Origin: Flavobacterium cheniae
GTDB taxonomy: Bacteria > Bacteroidota > Bacteroidia > Flavobacteriales > Flavobacteriaceae
Assembly: GCF_004363695.1 (NCBI RefSeq)
Contig: NZ_SNZC01000004.1
Coordinates: 62,001-126,000, forward strand
DNA: 64,000 nt
Direction: 5' to 3'
Of this stretch, positions 28,135 to 35,956 are shown piece after piece (positions within the stretch are counted from its first letter, which is position 1; the number at the start of each line of letters is the position of its first letter). The notes under the pieces were generated by a model. It did not search any database and was not told the DNA's origin. It worked only from the letters and a program-made list of their open reading frames with translations. A program made the position numbers and the translations under genes.

Positions 28135-29793
28135 ATGTGGAAAAGTCATCCTAAAGCATTGCCTTACTTGTTTTTATCTGAAATGTGGGAGCGTTTCGGT
28201 TACTATTTAATGATTGGTATTTTTACCCTATATCTTAAAGATGTTGAAGCCGGATTCGCTATGACCGAGAAAGAAGCATCCGATTTATACGGAACTTTTA
28301 TCGCTTTGGTATTTTTAACGCCTTTCATCGGAGGTTTAGTTGCCGATAGATATTGGGGCTACAAAAAATCTATCGTAATTGGTGGTATTATGATGGGAGC
28401 GGGTTATTTCATGATGGGAATTCATGATATTACAATGCTTTACATTGCCATGACTTTAGTTATTGTAGGGAACGGTTTTTTCAAACCAAATATCTCAACA
28501 CTTTTAGGTAACTTCTATACTGAGGATAAATTCAAAGACAAAAAAGATGAGGGTTACAATATTTTCTACATGGGAATTAATGTTGGAGCGTTCATTTGTA
28601 ACTTCTTTGGAGCTGCTTTGCAAATTTTATTAGGTTGGCAATATGCCTTCATGGCGGCTGGAGTTGGAATGTTCATTGGTGTAATTGTTTTCTTATTAGG
28701 AACAAAACACTACGGAAATCAAACTGATAAAAAAGGAGTACAACCTGGCGACATGCCTTTTTATAAAATTGTACTTTTCATTTTATTACCATCAGCAGTT
28801 TTTGGAGTAATTGGATGGTTATTAAAAGGAGTAACTTCTGAAGCAAATCCTGGGGGATATATTTTTGGTTCGGATAGTACTGATGCTTTTATATTTGCCT
28901 GTATTCCAGTTATTTTCTTCTACGGAAGTTTGTACTTCAAAGCTAAAGTGGAAGACAAAAGACCAATCGGAGCTTTATTAACCATTTTCGCAGTGGTAAT
29001 TTTATTCTGGGGAGTTTTCAAATTGAATGGTTCAGCACTAAATACTTGGGCAGACCGTTATACAGATAGAGAAATTACAGGAACCACTCAAACGGTTTTT
29101 AATGGTTTAAAATTGGCCAAAGAAGTAGAATACAAAAAAGACACGGTTGAATTATACGATGCCAGTTTCCGTATTCAAAAAGTGGATGGAGAAGTTCAAA
29201 AAACGGTAGATTATCCTGTTTATTTCAGAAACGTAGCAAAAGATAAATTACCTGAAGAAGGAGCAACAGTTTCGCTTTGGGCAACCAATTTAAGTCAGTC
29301 GATTAATCCTGGTTGGGTAATTATTTTAACGCCATTAGTCGTAGCTTTTTTCACATTCTTAAGAAGCAGAAAGAAAGAACCTTCAACACCAACCAAAATT
29401 GCATTTGGATTATTAATTTCAGCTTTGTCAGTTTTAGTAATGATTGCTGCTGTAAATATGGGAGCAAACGGTTCTGAAAAAGTAAGTGTTTGGTGGTTAG
29501 TGGCTAATTACGGAGTAATCACCATTGGAGAATTATTCTTAAGTCCGATGGGATTATCGGTAGTTTCTAAATTGAGCCCAACGAATATTACTTCATTAAT
29601 GATGGGCGGTTGGTTTTTATCAACTTCAATCGGAAATAAATTAAGTGGTGTATTAGCAAGTCTTTGGGATACTTATGACAACAAACAAGATTTCTTTTGG
29701 ATTAACTTCGGATTATTAATGTTTGCTACAATGTTGATGTTCATTTTATTGAAACAACTAAACAAAGTAATGCAAGAAAAAGGAATTCACTAA
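28135..29793 (+). CDS. POT/PTR family transporter, divergent copy 2
   Basis: A 552-residue transporter of the same family with about 14 helices. TM1 keeps Glu16, Glu19 and Arg20 (SEMWERFGYYL), but the glycine after YY is Leu. In TM7 the usual Glu-Gln is replaced by Lys296-Leu (FWGVFKLNGSAL). About 85 residues (305-390) separate TM7 from TM8, against about 22 in copies 1 and 3. The insert is hydrophilic (KKDTVELYDASFRIQKVDGE). Substrate and proton coupling may therefore differ from ordinary POTs. It overlaps nothing, but the next copy starts two bases after its stop. Confidence 0.92.
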   Translation: MWKSHPKALPYLFLSEMWERFGYYLMIGIFTLYLKDVEAGFAMTEKEASDLYGTFIALVFLTPFIGGLVADRYWGYKKSIVIGGIMMGAGYFMMGIHDITMLYIAMTLVIVGNGFFKPNISTLLGNFYTEDKFKDKKDEGYNIFYMGINVGAFICNFFGAALQILLGWQYAFMAAGVGMFIGVIVFLLGTKHYGNQTDKKGVQPGDMPFYKIVLFILLPSAVFGVIGWLLKGVTSEANPGGYIFGSDSTDAFIFACIPVIFFYGSLYFKAKVEDKRPIGALLTIFAVVILFWGVFKLNGSALNTWADRYTDREITGTTQTVFNGLKLAKEVEYKKDTVELYDASFRIQKVDGEVQKTVDYPVYFRNVAKDKLPEEGATVSLWATNLSQSINPGWVIILTPLVVAFFTFLRSRKKEPSTPTKIAFGLLISALSVLVMIAAVNMGANGSEKVSVWWLVANYGVITIGELFLSPMGLSVVSKLSPTNITSLMMGGWFLSTSIGNKLSGVLASLWDTYDNKQDFFWINFGLLMFATMLMFILLKQLNKVMQEKGIH

Positions 29794-29794
29794 G

Positions 29795-31276
29795 ATGCAA
29801 GCAACTCAAACTATAGAAGAAATTCAAAATTTTGAAGGAAAATATCCAAAACAACTTTGGTATTTATTCTTTAGCGAAATGTGGGAGCGTTTCTGTTTCT
29901 ACGGAATGCGCGGTATGTTAACTTTTTTCATGGTTCACGAATTGTTCATGAAAGAAGATGTGGCTAATTTACAATATGGAGCAACACAAGCCTTCGTTTA
30001 TGCTTTTACATTTGTTGGGGGATTATTTGCTGATAAAATTCTAGGATATAGAAAATCGCTTTTTTGGGGAGGAATTATGATGATTATAGGGAGTGCAATT
30101 TTAGCATTCGATCCCAAGCAATTCTTTTTCCTTGGAATAGCTTTTACTGTAATTGGAACTGGTTTTTTTAAACCTAATATTTCTACTATGGTAGGAACAT
30201 TATACAAAGCGAATGATGCAAGAAGAGATGCTGGTTTCTCATTGTTTTATTCTGGGATTAATATTGGTGCTCTTTTAGGAGGTTACGCTTGTATTTATTT
30301 AGGTAAAAATTATTCTTGGAACTTAGCTTTTGGTTTAGCAGGAATTGTAATGACAATTAGTTTAGTTACTTTTCTATTTACGCAAAAAAGTATGGCAAAT
30401 ATTGGACTTTCTCCTTTATTGCATCTGCAAGATTCGAAAAGAAAATTATATGAATATGCAACGTATATTGGAACAATAGTAGCTATTCCACTAATTATGA
30501 CAATGGTTTCCAATCCAGAATATACTGATTATTTCATGTACACAATCGGACCAATTACATTGTTGTATTTGGTTTACGAAATGCGAAATTTTTCAATTCA
30601 AGAAAATAAAAAATTAATTGCCGCAATGGTGTTTATTGTTTTTTCAATTTTCTTTTGGGCATTTTTTGAGCAAAGTGGTGGTTCATTGAGTTTGTTTGCT
30701 GCTAATAATTTAGATAGTGATTTTTTAGGTGTTAATTTAGATCCAAATGGAGTAAATAATGCAGCTAATTCTTTATTCGTAATCATTTTTGCACCACTTT
30801 TAGGATTGGTTTGGGTTTGGTTGAATTCAAGAAAAGCCGAACCTAATACGGTTGTTAAATTTGGTTTAGGATTTTTGTTTTTAGCTTTGGCTTTTTACAC
30901 GTTTTATTTCACTCGATTTTTTGCTAATATTGATGGAATGACTTCGTTGGAAATTTTTACATTGGCATATTTCATTATTACATTTGGAGAACTTTGTTTA
31001 TCACCAATCGGGTTGTCGATCATGACCAAACTATCACCATTAAAATTACAAGGAGTAATGATGGGAATGTGGTTTTTAGCAAGTGCTTACGGGCAATATG
31101 TCGCTGGTATTTTAGGTGCTGGAATGTCAAGCGCTAATGAAAATGCCTCAAAGGCAGAAAAGCTAATTACTTATACAGATGGCTATCAACAATTAGCTAT
31201 TTATGCCTTAATCGCAGGGGTTGTTTTAATTGCGATATCACCTTTAGTTAAAAAATTAATGCAAGAAGTTAAGTAG
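29795..31276 (+). CDS. POT/PTR family transporter, copy 3
   Basis: A 493-residue peptide symporter. The TM1 motif is SEMWERFCFYG (Glu28, Glu31, Arg32; first Tyr replaced by Phe35). The PTR2 region is FYSGINIGALLGGY, and TM7 keeps Glu292 in FEQSGGSL. The gene starts two bases after copy 2 and is surely co-transcribed with it. Sequence divergence between the three copies is high enough that they look like old paralogues with different peptide preference rather than a recent tandem duplication. Confidence 0.94.
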   Translation: MQATQTIEEIQNFEGKYPKQLWYLFFSEMWERFCFYGMRGMLTFFMVHELFMKEDVANLQYGATQAFVYAFTFVGGLFADKILGYRKSLFWGGIMMIIGSAILAFDPKQFFFLGIAFTVIGTGFFKPNISTMVGTLYKANDARRDAGFSLFYSGINIGALLGGYACIYLGKNYSWNLAFGLAGIVMTISLVTFLFTQKSMANIGLSPLLHLQDSKRKLYEYATYIGTIVAIPLIMTMVSNPEYTDYFMYTIGPITLLYLVYEMRNFSIQENKKLIAAMVFIVFSIFFWAFFEQSGGSLSLFAANNLDSDFLGVNLDPNGVNNAANSLFVIIFAPLLGLVWVWLNSRKAEPNTVVKFGLGFLFLALAFYTFYFTRFFANIDGMTSLEIFTLAYFIITFGELCLSPIGLSIMTKLSPLKLQGVMMGMWFLASAYGQYVAGILGAGMSSANENASKAEKLITYTDGYQQLAIYALIAGVVLIAISPLVKKLMQEVK

Positions 31277-31303
31277 TTAACATTTTCTGGCATCTAATTT
31301 GCT

Positions 31304-31311
31304 TAATTTTG
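31304..31311 (+). promoter_or_regulatory. -7 box before the thioredoxin-like gene
   Basis: TAATTTTG, a perfect TAnnTTTG match, 18 bases before the start codon, suggesting transcription separate from the transporters. Confidence 0.55.
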
Positions 31312-31329
31312 TTTTATAAAATTTAAAAT

Positions 31330-31797
31330 ATGAAGAAGATTTTAGTAATAGCGTTTTTAACTTTGACTAGTATGTCAATTCAGGCGCAAGAAGAATTAAC
31401 TTGGCATACAGATATGTCAAAAGCAACGGATATTTCTATAAAAGAAAATAAACCTATGTTCTTGTTTTTTACAGGTTCTGATTGGTGCGGATGGTGTATT
31501 CGTTTGCAAAAAGAAGTTTTCAAAACCCCAGAATTTATCAAATGGGCAAAAGATAATGTGGTTTTAGTGGAATTAGATTTTCCAAGAAAAAACAATCAAA
31601 CTGACGCGGTAAAACTTCAGAATGCACAATTACAGCAACAATTACAAGTAAATGGTTATCCAACTGTTTGGTTTGTAAGTGCTACAAAAACGGCAGAAGC
31701 TAAAATAAATTTAAATGCTTTAGGAAGTTCTGGTTATGTAGCTGGTGGTCCAAAAGTTTGGATTGACGGCGCTAATCAGATTATTCAGAAAAAATAA
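31330..31797 (+). CDS. Exported thioredoxin-like protein with CGWC site
   Basis: A periplasmic thioredoxin-fold protein of 155 residues. Residues 1-19 are a signal peptide (MKKILVIAFLTLTSMSIQAQ). The active site is DWCGWC (Cys53, Cys56) followed by IRLQKEVF, as in DUF255/thioredoxin_7-type proteins, with the cis-proline in GYPTVWFV. It probably reduces or isomerises disulfides in exported proteins. It follows the peptide transporters but has its own -7 box, and it ends four bases before the convergent comEC stop. Confidence 0.88.
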   Translation: MKKILVIAFLTLTSMSIQAQEELTWHTDMSKATDISIKENKPMFLFFTGSDWCGWCIRLQKEVFKTPEFIKWAKDNVVLVELDFPRKNNQTDAVKLQNAQLQQQLQVNGYPTVWFVSATKTAEAKINLNALGSSGYVAGGPKVWIDGANQIIQKK

Positions 31798-31800
31798 GAA

Positions 31801-33813
31801 TTATTTTAATCTATAGAATCCCTTTTCGGCAATAGCATGAAAAGGGATTTTTTCTTTTCTACAAGTCGCTTCCCAAGCTTTAATGGTGTTTTTGTAGTTG
31901 CTTTTGTCTGCTACAATTAGCTTTGGTTTAGTTTCTTGAATTAATCGGGTAAGATTGATCTTTGGATTCTGAGTTAGTACTATAATTTCAGGACGAATTG
32001 AGGTTTTATATATTCCTAAACTATCAATAACTAAAATTCTTTTATTCTGAAATGAAATCGTGTTTTGTAATGGGAAAATGCGCAACGAATCAGAAAATGT
32101 CCCTCGGGTGTAGTGATGTAAAGTAGCGTTGTGATTTTCAGGAATGTCGCTAAAAGCAATTACATTATTTTTATTTTTGATGCCAATCAGGGTTGTTTTT
32201 TCGTTAAAAATCACCAATTCACTGCTGTTGTTTTCGCTCAATTTTATACTGATGTAACTAAGTTGAAAGAGTAAAAGTGTTCCCAAAATATATTTTATGT
32301 TTTTATCTTTTATATGATAAAGCCAATACACAAAAGTAATTATAACTAAATATAACGAAAAAGTCAACCAACCTGAAAACGAAATATTGGTAATGATACC
32401 ACTTTTAAATTGGGCAATCCAATGAATGTAATTGTTCATGAATTGAATGCTGAATTCTAAAATTTTTCCAAGAAAAACCGCAACAGAAGGAAGAATATAA
32501 TTAAGTGGTAAAATCACAATTCCAGCAATTAAAACCAAACTCGAAAGTGGAATAATTACCAAATTCGCTAATAAAAACAACAATGGCAATTGATTGAAAT
32601 AATACAAGCTCAAAGGCAAAACCCCAATTTGTGCTGCTAATGAGACTAGAATAGTATCGATAAAGTAAACCACAATTTTATTGTCTGTAAAATAAAATTT
32701 TTTGTAAAAAGGTTGAAACAATACAATCGATAAAACAGCAGCATAACTTAATTGAAAGCCAATATCGAAAATGGCATTTGGTTTTACTAATAAAATAAGA
32801 AAAGCAGAAATTGCTAAAGCATTATAAATCGCCTTCGGTTGGTTAAAGTAATTTCCAATACTAATAAAAATGAATAATGTTACGGCTCTTGTTACCGATG
32901 CAGGCAAACCGGTAAGCAAAGCAAACAACCATAAAATCCCCAAGACAATCAATAATTGAATTTCTGCTCCAAATTTTACTCTTTTTAAAGGTTTCAATAA
33001 GAACACAATAAAGAAGTAAATGATGGAAATATGCAAACCCGAAATAGCTAAAATGTGAATCACACCAGCATTGGAATAATCGGCAATGGTTTCTTTGTCT
33101 AATTCCAATCGTTGTCCTAAAATTAAAGCGTCAATAATGGCTTTGGTTTTGGGTTTAAAATGATGAATGTCGAAACTTTTGCTGAGATTATTTCTTAATG
33201 TTTCAATATAAAAATCAATCGTTTTATGTGTTTGAATGATTTTAATTTGATTTTCATTCGTGTAAATTTGATGAAATACGTTTTGCTTTTCTAAATATTT
33301 TGAATAGTCAAATTGGTACGGATTGAAAGCTTTAGGAACAGGATAAACGGCATTATTTAACCAAATTTCATCTCCACAATGTAAGGTTTCATTGTTTGTT
33401 TTCGGAACATAAAGTAATAGTTGCCCAGAAGCTATTGAATCATTAAAATGCGAAAGTGTAATAAAATATTTGTTGTATTTTTCATTTGGTTTTAATGTAG
33501 TTGAAACGATTGCGCGAATTGAATTCGTTTCCTCAAATGACTTTTTAGAGTAATGATTTTTCGAATTTAAATCGGAATGAATATAAAAACTCATCATTCC
33601 TAAAGTAAAGGCGAGTAGGTAAGTGGCAATTCCAAAAAGAGTATTTTGAAGCAAAGCTTTTTTACTTTTCCAAAATAGAAAACAAAAAATCCCTAAACAC
33701 AAAAACAATGAAACAATAAGAGTTGATAAACTCCATTGCAAGTTATATTCTGCAATAATACCTATCGCAAAACTAATGGTAATGGTAAGTAAAGGAAACT
33801 TAAATACTTTCAA
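31801..33813 (-). CDS. ComEC/Rec2-family DNA uptake channel without a metallo-beta-lactamase motif
   Basis: The inner-membrane channel for single-stranded DNA in natural transformation. The protein is 670 residues: N-terminal helices, a DUF4131-type OB-fold segment (about 30-190), then the Competence domain (about 215-490) with HILAISGLHISIIYF and LLTGLPASVTRAVTLFIF. The C-terminal 170 residues lie where many ComEC proteins have a nuclease-like metallo-beta-lactamase domain, but no HxHxDH motif is visible, so the domain is missing or degenerate. It runs in the lpxB direction, 105 bases downstream of it. Confidence 0.87.
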   Translation of the reverse strand: MKVFKFPLLTITISFAIGIIAEYNLQWSLSTLIVSLFLCLGIFCFLFWKSKKALLQNTLFGIATYLLAFTLGMMSFYIHSDLNSKNHYSKKSFEETNSIRAIVSTTLKPNEKYNKYFITLSHFNDSIASGQLLLYVPKTNNETLHCGDEIWLNNAVYPVPKAFNPYQFDYSKYLEKQNVFHQIYTNENQIKIIQTHKTIDFYIETLRNNLSKSFDIHHFKPKTKAIIDALILGQRLELDKETIADYSNAGVIHILAISGLHISIIYFFIVFLLKPLKRVKFGAEIQLLIVLGILWLFALLTGLPASVTRAVTLFIFISIGNYFNQPKAIYNALAISAFLILLVKPNAIFDIGFQLSYAAVLSIVLFQPFYKKFYFTDNKIVVYFIDTILVSLAAQIGVLPLSLYYFNQLPLLFLLANLVIIPLSSLVLIAGIVILPLNYILPSVAVFLGKILEFSIQFMNNYIHWIAQFKSGIITNISFSGWLTFSLYLVIITFVYWLYHIKDKNIKYILGTLLLFQLSYISIKLSENNSSELVIFNEKTTLIGIKNKNNVIAFSDIPENHNATLHHYTRGTFSDSLRIFPLQNTISFQNKRILVIDSLGIYKTSIRPEIIVLTQNPKINLTRLIQETKPKLIVADKSNYKNTIKAWEATCRKEKIPFHAIAEKGFYRLK

Positions 33814-33851
33814 TCACTGTTGTTTTTGAAGTAGTATTTAGTTTTAAGGAG

Positions 33852-33870
33852 TTGGGACTTCTCATCCCAA
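33852..33870. repeat. Short palindrome between lpxB and comEC
   Basis: TTGGGA (33852-33857), a seven-base spacer and TCCCAA (33865-33870). There is no T tract on the minus strand, so it is a poor terminator. It may belong to the dispersed palindromic elements seen elsewhere in the window. Confidence 0.45.
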
Positions 33871-33918
33871 AAATATAAAAAATCAGTTAAGTTTCTAATA
33901 AAATGATAAGAATCTTCT

Positions 33919-35034
33919 TTATTTTTTAAAAGAATTTACAATCAATTCGGCTGTTTTTTTGCTAGCGCCTTCTCCTCCTAATTTTTGTTTCAATTCGGTA
34001 TAATTGTTCAATAACACAGCGCGACTTTCGGAATTTAGAATTTTATTCAATTCTAATTTTAAGTTTTTTGTATTCAATTCTTCTTGAATTAACTCTTTAA
34101 CCACTTCTTTGTCCATGATTAAATTCACCAATGAAATGTATTTTAGAGTGATGATACGTTTTGCAATTTGATACGAAATGTAGCTTCCTTTATAACAAAC
34201 CACTTCAGGAACATTAAATAAAGCGGTTTCTAAAGTTGCCGTTCCCGAAGTTACCAAAGCAGCATGAGAATGACTCAATAAATCATAAGTTTTATTCGAA
34301 ATAAATTTCACGTTTTCATTCGTTAAAAATGTTTTGTAAAATTCATATTCCTGACTAGGAGCTCCAGCAATTACAAACTGATAATCTGGAAAATCTTTCA
34401 CTACCGAAAGCATAATCGAAAGCATTTTGGAAATTTCTTGCTTGCGACTTCCTGGTAATAAAGCTATAATTGGTTTTTCAGATAACTGATTTTCTTTTCT
34501 GAATATTTCATCCGAAACTTCAGTTCTACTTGCAATAGCGTCAATTAGTGGATGTCCAACAAAATGAACAGGGAAGTTGTGCTTTTTCTCATAAAAATCT
34601 TTTTCAAACGGAAGAATAACGTACATAAAATCCACATCACGTTTGATGGCTTTGATACGATTTTCTTTCCAAGCCCAAATTTGAGGCGAAATATAATAAT
34701 GAGTCGGAATGTTTCGTTCTTTTGCCCAGGTCGCGATGCGCATATTAAATCCGGGATAATCGATAAAAATAATCGCATCAGGTTGAAACGCTTCAATGTC
34801 TTTTTTGCAGATTTTGATGTTGTTCAAAATGGTTTTTAGATTCATGATAACTTCAATAAATCCCATGAAAGCCAATTCACGATAGTGTTTGACTAAAGTT
34901 CCACCAACATTTTGCATCAAATCGCCACCCCAAAAACGAATTTCGGCTGATGGATCTTTTTCATACAAAGCTTTCATCAAATTTGAACCATGTAAATCGC
35001 CCGAAGCTTCTCCTGCTATGATATAATATTTCAT
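33919..35034 (-). CDS. lpxB: Lipid-A-disaccharide synthase
   Basis: Joins UDP-2,3-diacylglucosamine to lipid X to make the lipid A disaccharide; a peripheral inner-membrane glycosyltransferase. The start at 35034 gives MKYYIIAGEASGDLHG, the canonical LpxB N-terminus, with an AAGGA site just upstream; a longer frame to 35058 would overlap surE. The protein is 371 residues. Conserved regions include SPQIWAWKENR, LPGSRKQEISKML and SGTATLETALF. It follows surE by 11 bases. Confidence 0.96.
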   Translation of the reverse strand: MKYYIIAGEASGDLHGSNLMKALYEKDPSAEIRFWGGDLMQNVGGTLVKHYRELAFMGFIEVIMNLKTILNNIKICKKDIEAFQPDAIIFIDYPGFNMRIATWAKERNIPTHYYISPQIWAWKENRIKAIKRDVDFMYVILPFEKDFYEKKHNFPVHFVGHPLIDAIASRTEVSDEIFRKENQLSEKPIIALLPGSRKQEISKMLSIMLSVVKDFPDYQFVIAGAPSQEYEFYKTFLTNENVKFISNKTYDLLSHSHAALVTSGTATLETALFNVPEVVCYKGSYISYQIAKRIITLKYISLVNLIMDKEVVKELIQEELNTKNLKLELNKILNSESRAVLLNNYTELKQKLGGEGASKKTAELIVNSFKK

Positions 35035-35045
35035 TATTTTTTCCT

Positions 35046-35813
35046 TTATAATTCCCAAGAATTTAATTGTTGCATCGCATGATGTGCAGTTAAATCAAAC
35101 TGAACAGGAACAATTGAAATGTATCCATTTTCTAGAGCCCATTCATCAGTATCGGTTCCTTTGTCTAAATTGACAAATTTACCAGTTAGCCAATAATATT
35201 CTTTTCCTTGTGGATTTGTTCTTTTATCAAATTCTTCTTGCCACATAGCTTTCGCTTGACGACAAATTTTTACTCCTTTTATTTCTTCTTTGCTTAATTT
35301 CGGGAAATTAACATTCAAAATTACACCTTCAGGTAAACCATTTTTCAAAACTTCAGATGCAATTTGTTTAACATGAGTTTTAATTGGCTCAAAATCGGCA
35401 TCCCAACTATAATCTAACAATGAAAATCCGATTGCAGGAATGCCTTCGATTCCAGCTTCAACAGCAGCACTCATCGTTCCAGAATAAATTACATTGATAG
35501 AAGAATTAGAGCCATGATTGATTCCAGAAACACATAAATCGGGTTTTCTTTTTAGTATTTCGTTTACTGCAATTTTTACGCAATCTACTGGAGTTCCACT
35601 GCAACTGTATTCTTGTTCAAGTTCTTTATCTAAATGTACTTTTTCTAGTTTTAAAGTGTTGTTAATGGTAATCGCGTGTCCCATTGCGCTTTGTGGACTA
35701 TCAGGAGCTACAACTACAACATCACCAAGTTCTTTCATTACTTCAATTAAAGCGCGAATTCCCGGTGCAACAATACTATCGTCGTTAGTTATTAGTATAA
35801 GTGGTTTTGACAT
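35046..35813 (-). CDS. surE: 5'/3'-nucleotidase SurE
   Basis: Metal-dependent phosphatase acting on nucleoside monophosphates. The protein is 255 residues, usual length. The N-terminus ILITNDDSIVAPGI carries the metal-binding Asp11-Asp12, followed by APDSPQSAMGHAIT (Ser ligand) and VSGINHGSN (Asn ligand). It is directly upstream of lpxB and divergent from the tail-specific protease gene. Confidence 0.96.
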   Translation of the reverse strand: MSKPLILITNDDSIVAPGIRALIEVMKELGDVVVVAPDSPQSAMGHAITINNTLKLEKVHLDKELEQEYSCSGTPVDCVKIAVNEILKRKPDLCVSGINHGSNSSINVIYSGTMSAAVEAGIEGIPAIGFSLLDYSWDADFEPIKTHVKQIASEVLKNGLPEGVILNVNFPKLSKEEIKGVKICRQAKAMWQEEFDKRTNPQGKEYYWLTGKFVNLDKGTDTDEWALENGYISIVPVQFDLTAHHAMQQLNSWEL

Positions 35814-35956
35814 TCTTCGTACATTTTTTGCTAAATTAAATAATTTAAACCAAAACCTTTTTTTTGTATGCCTATTTTTGTTGGTTTAACAAAAAATTAT
35901 AGTATTTTGCACACTTGTGGCACGATTTTTTGTTTAATTTAGTTGAAAATTTTTCA

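Noticed and set aside
35915..35956. TTG start for the tail-specific protease
   Set aside because: It adds 14 residues ahead of a good ATG at 35957 and lies in the promoter region.
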